A stretch of DNA of 31,432 bases from positions 1 to 31,432 of IMG/VR virus record IMGVR_UViG_3300009176_000062; one strand, given 5' to 3'. Origin of the DNA: a virus. The position numbers and the translations under genes were made by a program. Shown piece by piece: positions 26,178-31,432 of this stretch. Below the pieces are notes generated by a model, which saw nothing but the letters and a program-made list of their open reading frames with translations, searched no databases and was not told the origin of the DNA. Every line of letters starts with the position of its first letter. Position 1 is the stretch's first letter.

Positions 26178-26639
26178 CTACGGAACAGGGTTCAGGTGAG
26201 CGGGCTCGACCCAAACACCTTGTTGATAGATGAAGAAGTTGTTGATGGTGGTGTCCAGCCACGCCATTCCCTCGAGAGGCTGTGCAGGCACAGTATCGGA
26301 GATAACGATAGCAGAGACACCACCACCAGATCCACCAGTAATTACGGGCGTCCAAGCCTGATTCCGGCGGCCGTAGATCTGACCATCTGAAGGAGCCTCA
26401 GGGAGGGCAGACGTGTCACTGACCGAGGGCGTCCATGTGCGGGGCTTTGCTAGGGCATCGTCTCGACTGACACGCAGCTCGTAATAAGGTGGATACTCCC
26501 CAGCGGGCCAAACGATCAGTGAGGCCTCGCCACCAGTAATGCTCGTGACCATTCCCGAGAGGTATTGTCCCGGCCCCCACCTTTCTTCAAAGGCCGTGCC
26601 TGGTCTAAAGACAACCGGCTGTCCAAGCTGTATCGCCAT
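26178..26639 (-). CDS. Short tail-fibre-like protein sharing modules with its neighbour
   Basis: 153 residues from the ATG of MAIQLGQPVVF, which overlaps the stop of the 28-residue gene (TAATG). The first 65 residues (WGPGQYLSGMVTSITGGEASLIVWP) form a compact beta domain. Residues about 80-105 carry a TPSVSDTSALPEAPSDGQIYGR segment, and the last 40 residues (IVISDTVPAQPLEGMAWLD, then IYQQGVWVEP) are the same module found twice in the 672-residue fibre. It may form the fibre base or a connector. Confidence 0.7.
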   Translation of the reverse strand: MAIQLGQPVVFRPGTAFEERWGPGQYLSGMVTSITGGEASLIVWPAGEYPPYYELRVSRDDALAKPRTWTPSVSDTSALPEAPSDGQIYGRRNQAWTPVITGGSGGGVSAIVISDTVPAQPLEGMAWLDTTINNFFIYQQGVWVEPAHLNPVP

Positions 26640-26725
26640 TATTTTGACACTCCGCAAACGACGAGCAAAAGTATCAGGATCAAGACCGTCCCCACCAAAA
26701 ACTTATCAGCTTCGATGTGCCTCAC
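26639..26725 (-). CDS. 28-residue single-helix membrane peptide
   Basis: A GTG start overlaps the terminase stop (GTGA) and the TAA stop overlaps the next ATG (TAATG), so the frame exactly spans the gap between two solid genes. The peptide begins MRHIEADKF, then a 15-residue hydrophobic stretch (LVGTVLILILLLVVC), and ends GVSK. One transmembrane helix is predicted by eye; the cysteine could be modified, but the residue before it is a valine, unlike a normal lipobox. No clear separate ribosome site is visible, so it probably depends on coupling. Its function is unknown. Confidence 0.6.
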   Translation of the reverse strand: MRHIEADKFLVGTVLILILLLVVCGVSK

Positions 26726-28263
26726 GCGCTGATTCCAATCGCCCTGTTCGTGAAGGGGTCGTAGTCAACACCTTCAGCCATTGGCTGCTTCGACCGGAAC
26801 TGTGCGTGCTCGCCCCCAGCATAAATGCTCGGCATCACAGGATAAGAGAAGGTAAGGGCAAGGGCGTCGCTCAAGTCCGGCGAAGCGTAGCCCCGTCGCT
26901 TCATATCCTCTTTGCGTTCCAGCTGAATTTCATCTCGGATGTTGAAGCCGTACTCAGGACCAGGCAATTCCTCTCTGTATTGTTGCATGAACTGACCTTC
27001 GTTCGGTAAGCAGCCGATCTCAAGCCACTTCTTCATTGAGTGCCATATCTCGGATCGTTTGTTAGCACTTCTTGCACCCTCCTCAAGATCTGTTCGGTCG
27101 CTCTTCCCTCCGAATTGGATGTCGAAGACAGGGACATGCAACTGGCGAAGACGGTCAACAACACCACCTCCCACTCCGCCGCCGTCCACGAATACTGCGT
27201 CCGCCTTATACTGCGCAAAGACATCAGCGACCCTCCCTGAGAGTTGCATCGTATCGACGTTCCTCAGAATGATAGGCTCAACTGTTCGAGCGTCTCTTCC
27301 CTTTCTGAACGCGATACAGCTGGCGTCGTCACCGAAGCGAGCAACGTCAACTCCAATAATAAACGGCTCGAATGGCGAGGCTCTTGACGGTAACTCTCTC
27401 TGAGTGGCAGCTTCAACTGTGTCAAGCCCGATGAACTGCATCGAGCCGCTTCGTGGAAACACTCCGCGGACGCGAACTCGAACGAAGTCGCTATCTTCGC
27501 CATAGTCCCTCACCCATCGTTTGAATTGCTCTTTGTTCGTTATGCTGACTGTTCTGGAGTCGACCTCGAACGTCTTCCAGCGGTAGCGGAAGCGGCCGAA
27601 GCACTCTCTAAACCGGCCGGAGTTACGAGTTGGGTTCCCGCAGACCATCCACACTATCTGTGTATCACTGTCCGTCAACGCGCCTTCAGTCGTCTCCCAG
27701 ATCACATCTGGAATAGCCGAGGCCTCGTCAAAGATCACCAGAATCCGCTTGCCCTTGTTATGGAGTCCAGCGAACGCTTCTGTGCTCCGCTCCGACCAAG
27801 CGATCAAGTCAATCCTCCAGCTTCGCTCTCGGTCAGGGCCAGTGTTATAGATCGCAGTGGCTGTCATCTTGAAGTGTTCACGGCCCATAAACAGCCGGTG
27901 CCACTTCGTCAGCTCGGCCCACGTCTTTGTCTTCAGCTGCGTCTCGGTGTTAGCTGTGACGACCCCGCGACAATCCTCGAAGGTGGTTAAAGACCAAAGA
28001 ATGATCCACGCGACCAACGCACTCTTCCCGACGCCGTGACCGGAAGCAATAGCCAGCTGGATAGCTTGGTTCGCTGTGAGCAAGCCATCCCGAATCCCCT
28101 CAAGGACCGTCAGCTGCCATTGTTCCGGCCCTTTAAACCGTTCCAACTCCGTCTCCGGCGCTTCCCAAGGAAAAGCCCAAGCGACGAAACCAACTGGATC
28201 GTTGGTGTAGCGAGCAAGAGCGTCGGCCATCTCTTTCTGAGGGTCTTCGATCTTAGCTAACAA
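26722..28263 (-). CDS. terL: Terminase large subunit (ATPase and nuclease)
   Basis: 513 residues. ATPase domain: Walker A GHGVGKS at 75-81 and Walker B ILVIFDEAS with Asp179/Glu180. Nuclease domain, RNase H-like: GVDVARFGDDAS with Asp306, FVDGGGVGGGVVD with Asp360, and SPDLSDALALTF with Asp466. It cuts concatemers and drives DNA into the prohead through the portal. The start is taken as TTG at 28263, because GGAG stands 7-8 bases upstream and no better ATG with a ribosome site is close; an ATG 33 bases downstream is an alternative. The stop overlaps the 28-residue gene. Confidence 0.94.
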   Translation of the reverse strand: MLAKIEDPQKEMADALARYTNDPVGFVAWAFPWEAPETELERFKGPEQWQLTVLEGIRDGLLTANQAIQLAIASGHGVGKSALVAWIILWSLTTFEDCRGVVTANTETQLKTKTWAELTKWHRLFMGREHFKMTATAIYNTGPDRERSWRIDLIAWSERSTEAFAGLHNKGKRILVIFDEASAIPDVIWETTEGALTDSDTQIVWMVCGNPTRNSGRFRECFGRFRYRWKTFEVDSRTVSITNKEQFKRWVRDYGEDSDFVRVRVRGVFPRSGSMQFIGLDTVEAATQRELPSRASPFEPFIIGVDVARFGDDASCIAFRKGRDARTVEPIILRNVDTMQLSGRVADVFAQYKADAVFVDGGGVGGGVVDRLRQLHVPVFDIQFGGKSDRTDLEEGARSANKRSEIWHSMKKWLEIGCLPNEGQFMQQYREELPGPEYGFNIRDEIQLERKEDMKRRGYASPDLSDALALTFSYPVMPSIYAGGEHAQFRSKQPMAEGVDYDPFTNRAIGISA

Positions 28264-28291
28264 TGCTTAACTCCACTTGGCCTAACAGCCG

Positions 28292-28510
28292 CTATTTCGG
28301 TATCGTGACGGCCTTGACCGCCCACATCGCTGCATCTTCGTAGTGTGTCATTGCCAAGGACAACAGCCGACCCTTCTCCGGATCATCGTGCTTGTCGTTC
28401 TCGGCGTTACAGAGGTCAATCAAGTCCGCGGTGTAACGCTTAATCTTATCAACGAGATTATCGTTGGATGGATTGAAGCCTTCACGAACTCGATCGGAGC
28501 CTAAGCTCAT
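28292..28510 (-). CDS. Acb2/Tad1-hairpin-like small protein (candidate anti-CBASS cyclic-nucleotide sponge)
   Basis: 72 residues. N-terminal DRVREGFNPSNDNLVDKIKRYTADLIDL, a loop with DDPEKGR, then LAMTHYEDAAMWAVKAVT: two helices in a hairpin with a conserved AAMWAVKA end. This pattern matches phage proteins of the Acb2/Tad1 hairpin family as I know it. Characterised Acb2 proteins bind and hide cyclic di- and trinucleotides that activate host CBASS effectors. Here the family match is by eye, and the activity is inference. AGGAG lies 5 bases before the ATG. The gene sits just behind an intrinsic terminator, between the two terminase genes, like an accessory insert. Confidence 0.62.
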   Translation of the reverse strand: MSLGSDRVREGFNPSNDNLVDKIKRYTADLIDLCNAENDKHDDPEKGRLLSLAMTHYEDAAMWAVKAVTIPK

Positions 28511-28523
28511 CTTAACTCCTGTT

Positions 28524-28553
28524 AAAAAGAGAGGGCGTTATGCGGACGCCCTC
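28524..28553 (-). terminator. Intrinsic terminator between terminase small subunit and Acb2-like gene
   Basis: On the minus strand, GAGGGCGT and ACGCCCTC form a perfect 8-bp stem around a 7-base loop, followed by TCTTTTT. It ends only a few bases before the ribosome site of the Acb2-like gene. It should cut transcript levels into the large terminase and fibre genes unless it is read through or antiterminated. Confidence 0.75.
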
Positions 28554-28607
28554 GAGTTACCAAGGCCGGCTCGCGAACAACCTTGGAGGGGGTAGTGTGC
28601 CGGAGAA

Positions 28608-29225
28608 TCATTTCTGATCCTCCGGCTCGCGGCCAAGCAGGCTGCTGTCGGTAGGAGCGGGGACTTGCTTGACCTCGATTGTTAAGGCTTGATTGTGCTG
28701 GGGCCGCTCAGCGCGTTTTCGGGCGGCCTGGAGCTTATCCGCGAATGAGTTCAAGTCCACATTCATGTTCAAGCTTTTGGTGGTGGGCGCGAAGCCCGTT
28801 CTGTCCGCCAGCGTTTTAACCATTTCAAGAAGCGCTCCCGGCGTGAACTCTTCAGGGTGGTCATCAAGTCTCTCACGGAGTTCCTCAAGGGCGTCCATAC
28901 TGAGAGTAGCCATTCGGTCGTGGAGGTTCGCATAAGCGGTGTCCTGATGGCCTCGGTAAAACTCGAGCAACTCCTTGAAGCTAGGATCGCCCTGGAGGAC
29001 GCTTATTCGGCTGAGACTGTAGCCAGTGATCAGCGACGCTTCGCCAGGCTTCATACCGGCTGAGAGCGCTCGAGCGAGGGCGTGATGGCTGTCCCGAAGC
29101 TTCGCGATTGGCCTTGACTGGACTCCGCGTGGGGCGTCGAGCAGCACTAGATCCGCCTCGTTCAACTCGCGAACGAAGTCCGTCTCCACTTCGGGTGCTG
29201 ACGGCCTCCCCAAGATTCGTGTCAT
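28608..29225 (-). CDS. terS: Terminase small subunit-like DNA-binding protein
   Basis: 205 residues from the ATG of MTRILGRPS; GGAGG five bases upstream decides this start over a GTG 12 bases earlier. A helix-turn-helix is likely at about 46-80: LRDSHHALARALSAGMKPGEASLITGYSLSRISVLQGDPSF, a pattern typical of phage small terminases. After it come a helical region (SMDALEELRERLDDHPEEF) suited to oligomer formation and a charged C-terminus for contact with the large subunit. It recognises the packaging site. The start overlaps the phosphatase stop (ATGA). Confidence 0.72.
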   Translation of the reverse strand: MTRILGRPSAPEVETDFVRELNEADLVLLDAPRGVQSRPIAKLRDSHHALARALSAGMKPGEASLITGYSLSRISVLQGDPSFKELLEFYRGHQDTAYANLHDRMATLSMDALEELRERLDDHPEEFTPGALLEMVKTLADRTGFAPTTKSLNMNVDLNSFADKLQAARKRAERPQHNQALTIEVKQVPAPTDSSLLGREPEDQK

Positions 29226-29704
29226 GGCCGCCTCCACTCAACTCTGATAAACTCTCTAATCCCCTCCGACGGATTGTAGCTAGGGTAGTGTTGCTTGAAC
29301 TCGTATTCGCCATCGCTGAAGACCTTACCTTTTCCGAAGCCTCGTTTCTTCCAGAGGAAGTAGAAGGCCATTCCTGGGGCTCGAGAGTGGCCTTGGTTGC
29401 AGTGGATCAAGACGTTCCGGCCTTTCTCCAGTTCGGCCTCGATGAACTCCACTCCGGCGTTCATCATCTCCGGATTGAAGTAGGCGGCATTGATAGCATC
29501 AACCATATTAAGGATCAACTGATCACCCCGCCGAGCCATGAGATACTCTGGATGTTCCCTCGGAGCACCTCGCCCTGTATACCCGAGCGCTTGACGATGC
29601 CACGGCTCCTTCGCACAGGTAAGAAAAGACCAGCCCGCCTCATCACGACAAGCTTCATAATCGGCCTCGTCCCCGACGAAGAGGTGTGGATGAATCTCCC
29701 TCAT
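29222..29704 (-). CDS. Dual-specificity phosphatase-like protein
   Basis: 160 residues. The signature loop HCNQGHSRAP at 101-110 gives the nucleophile Cys102 and phosphate-binding Arg108 of the HCxxGxxR phosphatase superfamily; Asp69 in LNMVDA is the likely general acid. The N-terminus IHPHLFVGDEADYE and the Trp-rich fold around it are typical of small phage phosphatases of this class. The substrate (protein, RNA 5' end, or nucleotide) cannot be read from sequence. Overlaps by 4 bases on both sides couple it to the kinase gene upstream and the small terminase downstream, so the three are made together. Confidence 0.85.
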   Translation of the reverse strand: MREIHPHLFVGDEADYEACRDEAGWSFLTCAKEPWHRQALGYTGRGAPREHPEYLMARRGDQLILNMVDAINAAYFNPEMMNAGVEFIEAELEKGRNVLIHCNQGHSRAPGMAFYFLWKKRGFGKGKVFSDGEYEFKQHYPSYNPSEGIREFIRVEWRRP

Positions 29705-30153
29705 CGGCCCTCCAACTCGAACCAGTTCCTAACCGCGAGCACTTGCTCCGAGCGCACTCGACTCCGCTCGGGATCGGCCTTTATGCGCTCGAACAGCTCT
29801 TCTCTCGTAGCCGTGAGCACAATCAAATCACTGGACTTGACTCCGAGCGCCCTCACCCAGTGCTCCCGTTGCTCTCGAAGCGGAGCGCCCATCACAACCC
29901 AAGCAACGTCCGATGGACTCAGCTGAGCGAGGGCCTTCATTCGGCTTGCCCACTCTCGCATGACGAGGGCGAAGTGAGTGCTTGGCCACCCTCGCTTAAG
30001 CCCGAACGACTGAGCAATGACGTCGAGGTCGATCACAGTGTCACCTGTCTTCGCGTGGACTCGGACGTAAGTCGATTTACCTGAAGCCGGAGGCCCGCAC
30101 ACAAGTATCACACGACAAATAGGACGCTCGATCGAAGGCCGAACAAGACTCAC
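29701..30153 (-). CDS. P-loop kinase (zeta/polynucleotide-kinase-like)
   Basis: 150 residues from GTG at 30153, with GGGAGGG about six bases upstream. Walker A GPPASGKST at 20-28, then a VIDLDVIAQ segment with Asp42 and Asp44 in the substrate-acid position, and a C-terminal arginine-containing lid (ADPERSRVRSEQVL). These features fit small kinases of the polynucleotide-kinase or zeta-toxin group. It is the first gene of the late block, 14 bases after the likely transcription start, and is followed directly by the phosphatase. It may act on nucleic-acid ends or nucleotides; the substrate is not known. Confidence 0.78.
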   Translation of the reverse strand: MSLVRPSIERPICRVILVCGPPASGKSTYVRVHAKTGDTVIDLDVIAQSFGLKRGWPSTHFALVMREWASRMKALAQLSPSDVAWVVMGAPLREQREHWVRALGVKSSDLIVLTATREELFERIKADPERSRVRSEQVLAVRNWFELEGR

Positions 30154-30173
30154 GAAGCCCTCCCATTGTTCGC

Positions 30174-30202
30174 AGTTTACGCCTCTCTCCGAGGCGTGTC
30201 AA
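30174..30202 (-). promoter_or_regulatory. Sigma70-type promoter for the late block
   Basis: Minus strand: TTGACA (30202-30197), 17 bases, TAAACT (30179-30174). The -35 matches the consensus at all six positions and the -10 at four of six. Transcription should start near 30167, leaving a short leader of about 14 bases to the GTG of the kinase gene. It is the clearest host-type promoter seen in the window and could drive the whole minus-strand block. Confidence 0.72.
30179..30197. promoter_or_regulatory. Dyad operator between -35 and -10 of the late promoter
   Basis: Perfect inverted repeat ACGCCTC, TCTCC, GAGGCGT (7-bp arms, 5-base centre), filling the 17-base spacer of the promoter and touching both boxes. 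A dimeric regulator bound here would block RNA polymerase. No repressor gene is in the window, so the protein is unknown. Confidence 0.55.
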
Positions 30203-30350
30203 GCCCCTTGGATCTTTTTTAGTGTACCTCTCAGTTGCTGGACAGTAAGGCAGTGATAGTGAGGTATGTCAGAAAACACTCGAGCGATATTCTGAAGGCT
30301 TGCAAAAACTGTGCCAAGTTGCTTCGTCGGGGCACCCCTACCCTGAGTTG

Positions 30351-30503
30351 TAGGAATGCAGTCTCATAGGACTCGAGTCATAGGTATGCTCGTGGCGCAT
30401 AGCTATCACCAACTCCCAGTTGCAGAGACTGCAGTCCTAGGGATGCAGGCCTAGGACTAAAAGCATATGGGCCTGTAGTCCTACGTCCGAGACTGTTGTC
30501 CTA
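30351..30503. repeat. Array of TAGGACT/AGTCCTA half-sites
   Basis: Seven related half-sites: TAGGA at 30351, TAGGACT at 30367, TAGG at 30381, AGTCCTA at 30433, TAGGACT at 30452, AGTCCTA at 30477 and GTCCTA at 30498. Two of them form a perfect dyad with 9-bp arms, AGTCCTAGG and CCTAGGACT, at 30433-30458. GAGACTGCAGTCCTA (30425-30439) and GAGACTGTTGTCCTA (30489-30503) are 13/15 identical. This looks like a multi-site protein-binding array: regulator or replication initiator. Confidence 0.65.
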
Positions 30504-30521
30504 TTCGAGCAATTAAATTAC

Positions 30522-30578
30522 AAAACTCGACCGACCAACGAACTTTAGTTGCTAAAACTCATCAAACAACGAACTTTA
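30522..30578 (+). repeat. Tandem near-repeat with CAACGAACTTTA
   Basis: AAAACTC followed by about 7 bases and CAACGAACTTTA occurs twice: 12-base exact cores at 30536-30547 and 30567-30578, 31 bases apart, each with AAAACTC upstream. They lie about 90-130 bases before the plus-strand gene. Regulator sites or paired phage-type promoters are both possible. Confidence 0.6.
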
Positions 30579-30623
30579 CATTCCCGTGGGATCGAGTACT
30601 GTGTGTATACCGGAGATGGGACG

Positions 30624-30638
30624 GGGTTCGACGAACCC
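30624..30638 (+). promoter_or_regulatory. Dyad in the leader of the 128-residue gene
   Basis: GGGTTCG, A, CGAACCC: perfect 7-bp arms around one base, 30 bases before the start codon. In RNA it would form a short hairpin just ahead of the ribosome site; in DNA it could be an operator. Confidence 0.5.
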
Positions 30639-30667
30639 GCCAAGTCCGGGTTATGAAGGAGACTACA

Positions 30668-31054
30668 ATGGTTACTCTTCAACTTGGTAAGGCGATCGCG
30701 CGTTCTGTTGACTTGGCCGATTTCGGCTTCGGGGAATTGTCCCCAGTCGCACAGCACATCGCGATCAAGGGACTCGAGAACGTGGTCAAGGACACCCATG
30801 CCGGGATCACGAAGAAGGACAATCCCAACGACTATCAGGAATTGTCCGAGGCCGCAGTCGACAAGAAGCTGGCGGCACTGCGCGCCGGTGACTTGCGGAC
30901 CATCGCGACTCGGATCGACGTTGCGGCCGCAGTCAAGTCCGCCATCACGAAGCTGACCTTCGAGGAGTTCATGGCCTCGAAGACCCCAGACGAGCAGGCA
31001 GCGTTCATGGCCCAGATGGCCGCGATGAGCGAGCCGAAGAAGAAGAAGGCCTAA
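30668..31054 (+). CDS. Small plus-strand protein of unknown function
   Basis: 128 residues from the ATG of MVTLQLGKAIARSVDLA; AAGGAG six bases upstream makes this start better than an ATG 15 bases earlier. Mostly helical and charged: QHIAIKGLENVVKDTHAG, then ELSEAAVDKKLAALRAGDLRTIATR, then a helix ending EPKKKKA. The GL--VV-D--AG pattern followed by a LRAGDLR segment recalls small proteins seen in many phages without a known job. It is alone, with its own control region and a strong terminator, so it may be an abundant early or regulatory product. Codon choice is notably C/G-rich at third positions compared with the late genes. Confidence 0.8.
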   Translation: MVTLQLGKAIARSVDLADFGFGELSPVAQHIAIKGLENVVKDTHAGITKKDNPNDYQELSEAAVDKKLAALRAGDLRTIATRIDVAAAVKSAITKLTFEEFMASKTPDEQAAFMAQMAAMSEPKKKKA

Positions 31055-31060
31055 CGAGAG

Positions 31061-31096
31061 TGGGGGGCGCAAGCCCCCCATTTTTTTCTCTTTTTT
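31061..31096 (+). terminator. Strong intrinsic terminator after the 128-residue gene
   Basis: TGGGGGGC, GCAA loop, GCCCCCCA, then TTTTTTTCTCTTTTTT. A perfect 8-bp GC-rich stem with a GNRA-type tetraloop and a T run makes this the clearest terminator in the window; it starts 7 bases after the stop codon. Confidence 0.93.
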
Positions 31097-31119
31097 ATTT
31101 ACTCAGAGTTTTTTATTTT

Positions 31120-31139
31120 GCTCTCAGCTGACTGAGAGC
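31120..31139. repeat. Inverted repeat, 8-bp arms
   Basis: GCTCTCAG, CTGA, CTGAGAGC: perfect 8-bp arms with a 4-base loop. No T run follows on either strand, so a binding site or RNA hairpin is more likely than a terminator. Confidence 0.65.
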
Positions 31140-31146
31140 TGGCAGT

Positions 31147-31197
31147 TCAGAGAGGCTGCGCTGCTTAGCTTGCTCCTGGGTACTCAGAGAGGCTGCG
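31147..31197 (+). repeat. 14-bp direct repeat
   Basis: TCAGAGAGGCTGCG occurs at 31147-31160 and 31184-31197, 37 bases apart start to start. Both lie just before the 31-bp element copy C. Confidence 0.75.
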
Positions 31198-31220
31198 GTG
31201 ATTGTCGGAGTCTTAGAGAT

Positions 31221-31251
31221 GGTTACATAAACCGTTTATCCAGCCATACCA
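31221..31251 (+). repeat. 31-bp dyad element, copy C
   Basis: Same 31-base pattern as copies A and B: GGTTACATAAA, CCG, TTTATCCAGCC, then ATACCA. It lies in non-coding DNA 125 bases past the terminator of the plus-strand gene, with further dyads on both sides. Confidence 0.8.
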
Positions 31252-31353
31252 CAGACTCGAACCCATTCCCCACCTCTTGAGAGGTATCAGCTAATGAGAC
31301 TCATTTTCGATGTTTGATTTGACAGATATACCCCATCCCCCTCACTATTTGAG

Positions 31354-31422
<69 letters not shown>

Positions 31423-31432
31423 CATATCATAC

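Larger units (their letters stand above)
30203..30667. other. Divergent control region without a supported gene
   Basis: About 465 bases between the divergent kinase gene and the plus-strand 128-residue gene. Contents: the TAGGACT half-site array (30351-30503), an AT-rich patch (30511-30528), two CAACGAACTTTA repeats, a GGGTTCG/CGAACCC dyad, and a ribosome site AAGGAG (30656-30661). A GGGGCACCCC palindrome lies at about 30329-30338. One open frame from 30357 (32 codons) lacks a good ribosome site and is not called. Confidence 0.6.

Noticed and set aside
23290-26639. Diversity-generating retroelement as in phage BPP-1
   Set aside because: The head genes resemble BPP-1, so this was looked for, but there is no reverse transcriptase, no template/variable repeat pair and no C-type-lectin-like fibre end in the window.
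30357-30455. A 32-codon plus-strand frame in the control region
   Set aside because: No properly spaced ribosome site, and its sequence is made of the repeated TAGGACT-type half-sites.
30545-31081. A 178-codon minus-strand open frame over the plus-strand 128-residue gene
   Set aside because: The plus-strand frame has a good ribosome site and a terminator just after its stop; the minus frame has a low-complexity Leu/Gly/Arg start and would begin inside that terminator.
31319-31348. Sigma70 promoter at TTGACA near the right edge
   Set aside because: The -35 is perfect but the best -10 (CACTAT, 18 bases away) matches only three of six positions; listed only as a hexamer within the non-coding region.

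Overview
The window is most of the genome of a short-tailed (podovirus-like) double-stranded DNA phage. Three sets of proteins support this. The head module resembles Bordetella phage BPP-1: a head-to-tail connecting portal, Bbp19-, Bbp17- and Bbp16-type proteins. The tail/core module is T7-like: counterparts of gp11, gp12, gp13 and gp14, then two very large ejection proteins. The packaging module is a small and a large terminase subunit. Two peptidoglycan-cutting domains in an ejection protein and the BPP-1-like head suggest a Gram-negative host; nothing names the host. No integrase, repressor, tRNA, CRISPR array or insertion sequence was seen.

Layout. (1) 1-1853, plus strand: the 3' end of a family A DNA polymerase, then a P-loop helicase-like ATPase. 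These end the replication region. (2) 1850-30153, minus strand: one tightly packed late block of about 28 kb that reads right to left. In transcription order it holds: P-loop kinase, dual-specificity phosphatase, small terminase, an intrinsic terminator, an Acb2/Tad1-hairpin-like small protein, large terminase, a 28-residue membrane peptide, three tail-fibre proteins, a Cys-rich protein, a chaperone-like protein, two membrane proteins, a 109-residue protein, two proline-rich paralogues, portal, Bbp19-like, scaffold, major capsid, Bbp16-like, two small proteins, tail tubes A and B, gp13-like, gp14-like, a dual-hydrolase ejection protein, a 2120-residue ejection protein, and a stand-alone T7-tail N-terminal domain. 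Many junctions overlap (ATGA, TAATG, TGATG), so translation is probably coupled. (3) 30154-30667: a divergent control region. It has a strong sigma70-type promoter for the late block with a perfect dyad between its -35 and -10, an array of TAGGACT/AGTCCTA half-sites, and two CAACGAACTTTA repeats. (4) 30668-31054, plus strand: one small gene of unknown function closed by a strong terminator. (5) 31097-31432: non-coding, with several dyads, a 14-bp direct repeat and two long T tracts at the window edge.

The genes fit one late programme: DNA packaging, head assembly, tail assembly, and ejection of DNA through the envelope, with a candidate anti-defence gene between the terminase subunits. The most distinctive non-coding signal is a 31-bp partly palindromic element present three times (2263-2293, 17680-17710, 31221-31251). 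Two copies sit 5-7 bases after the stop codons of the giant ejection gene and the capsid gene.
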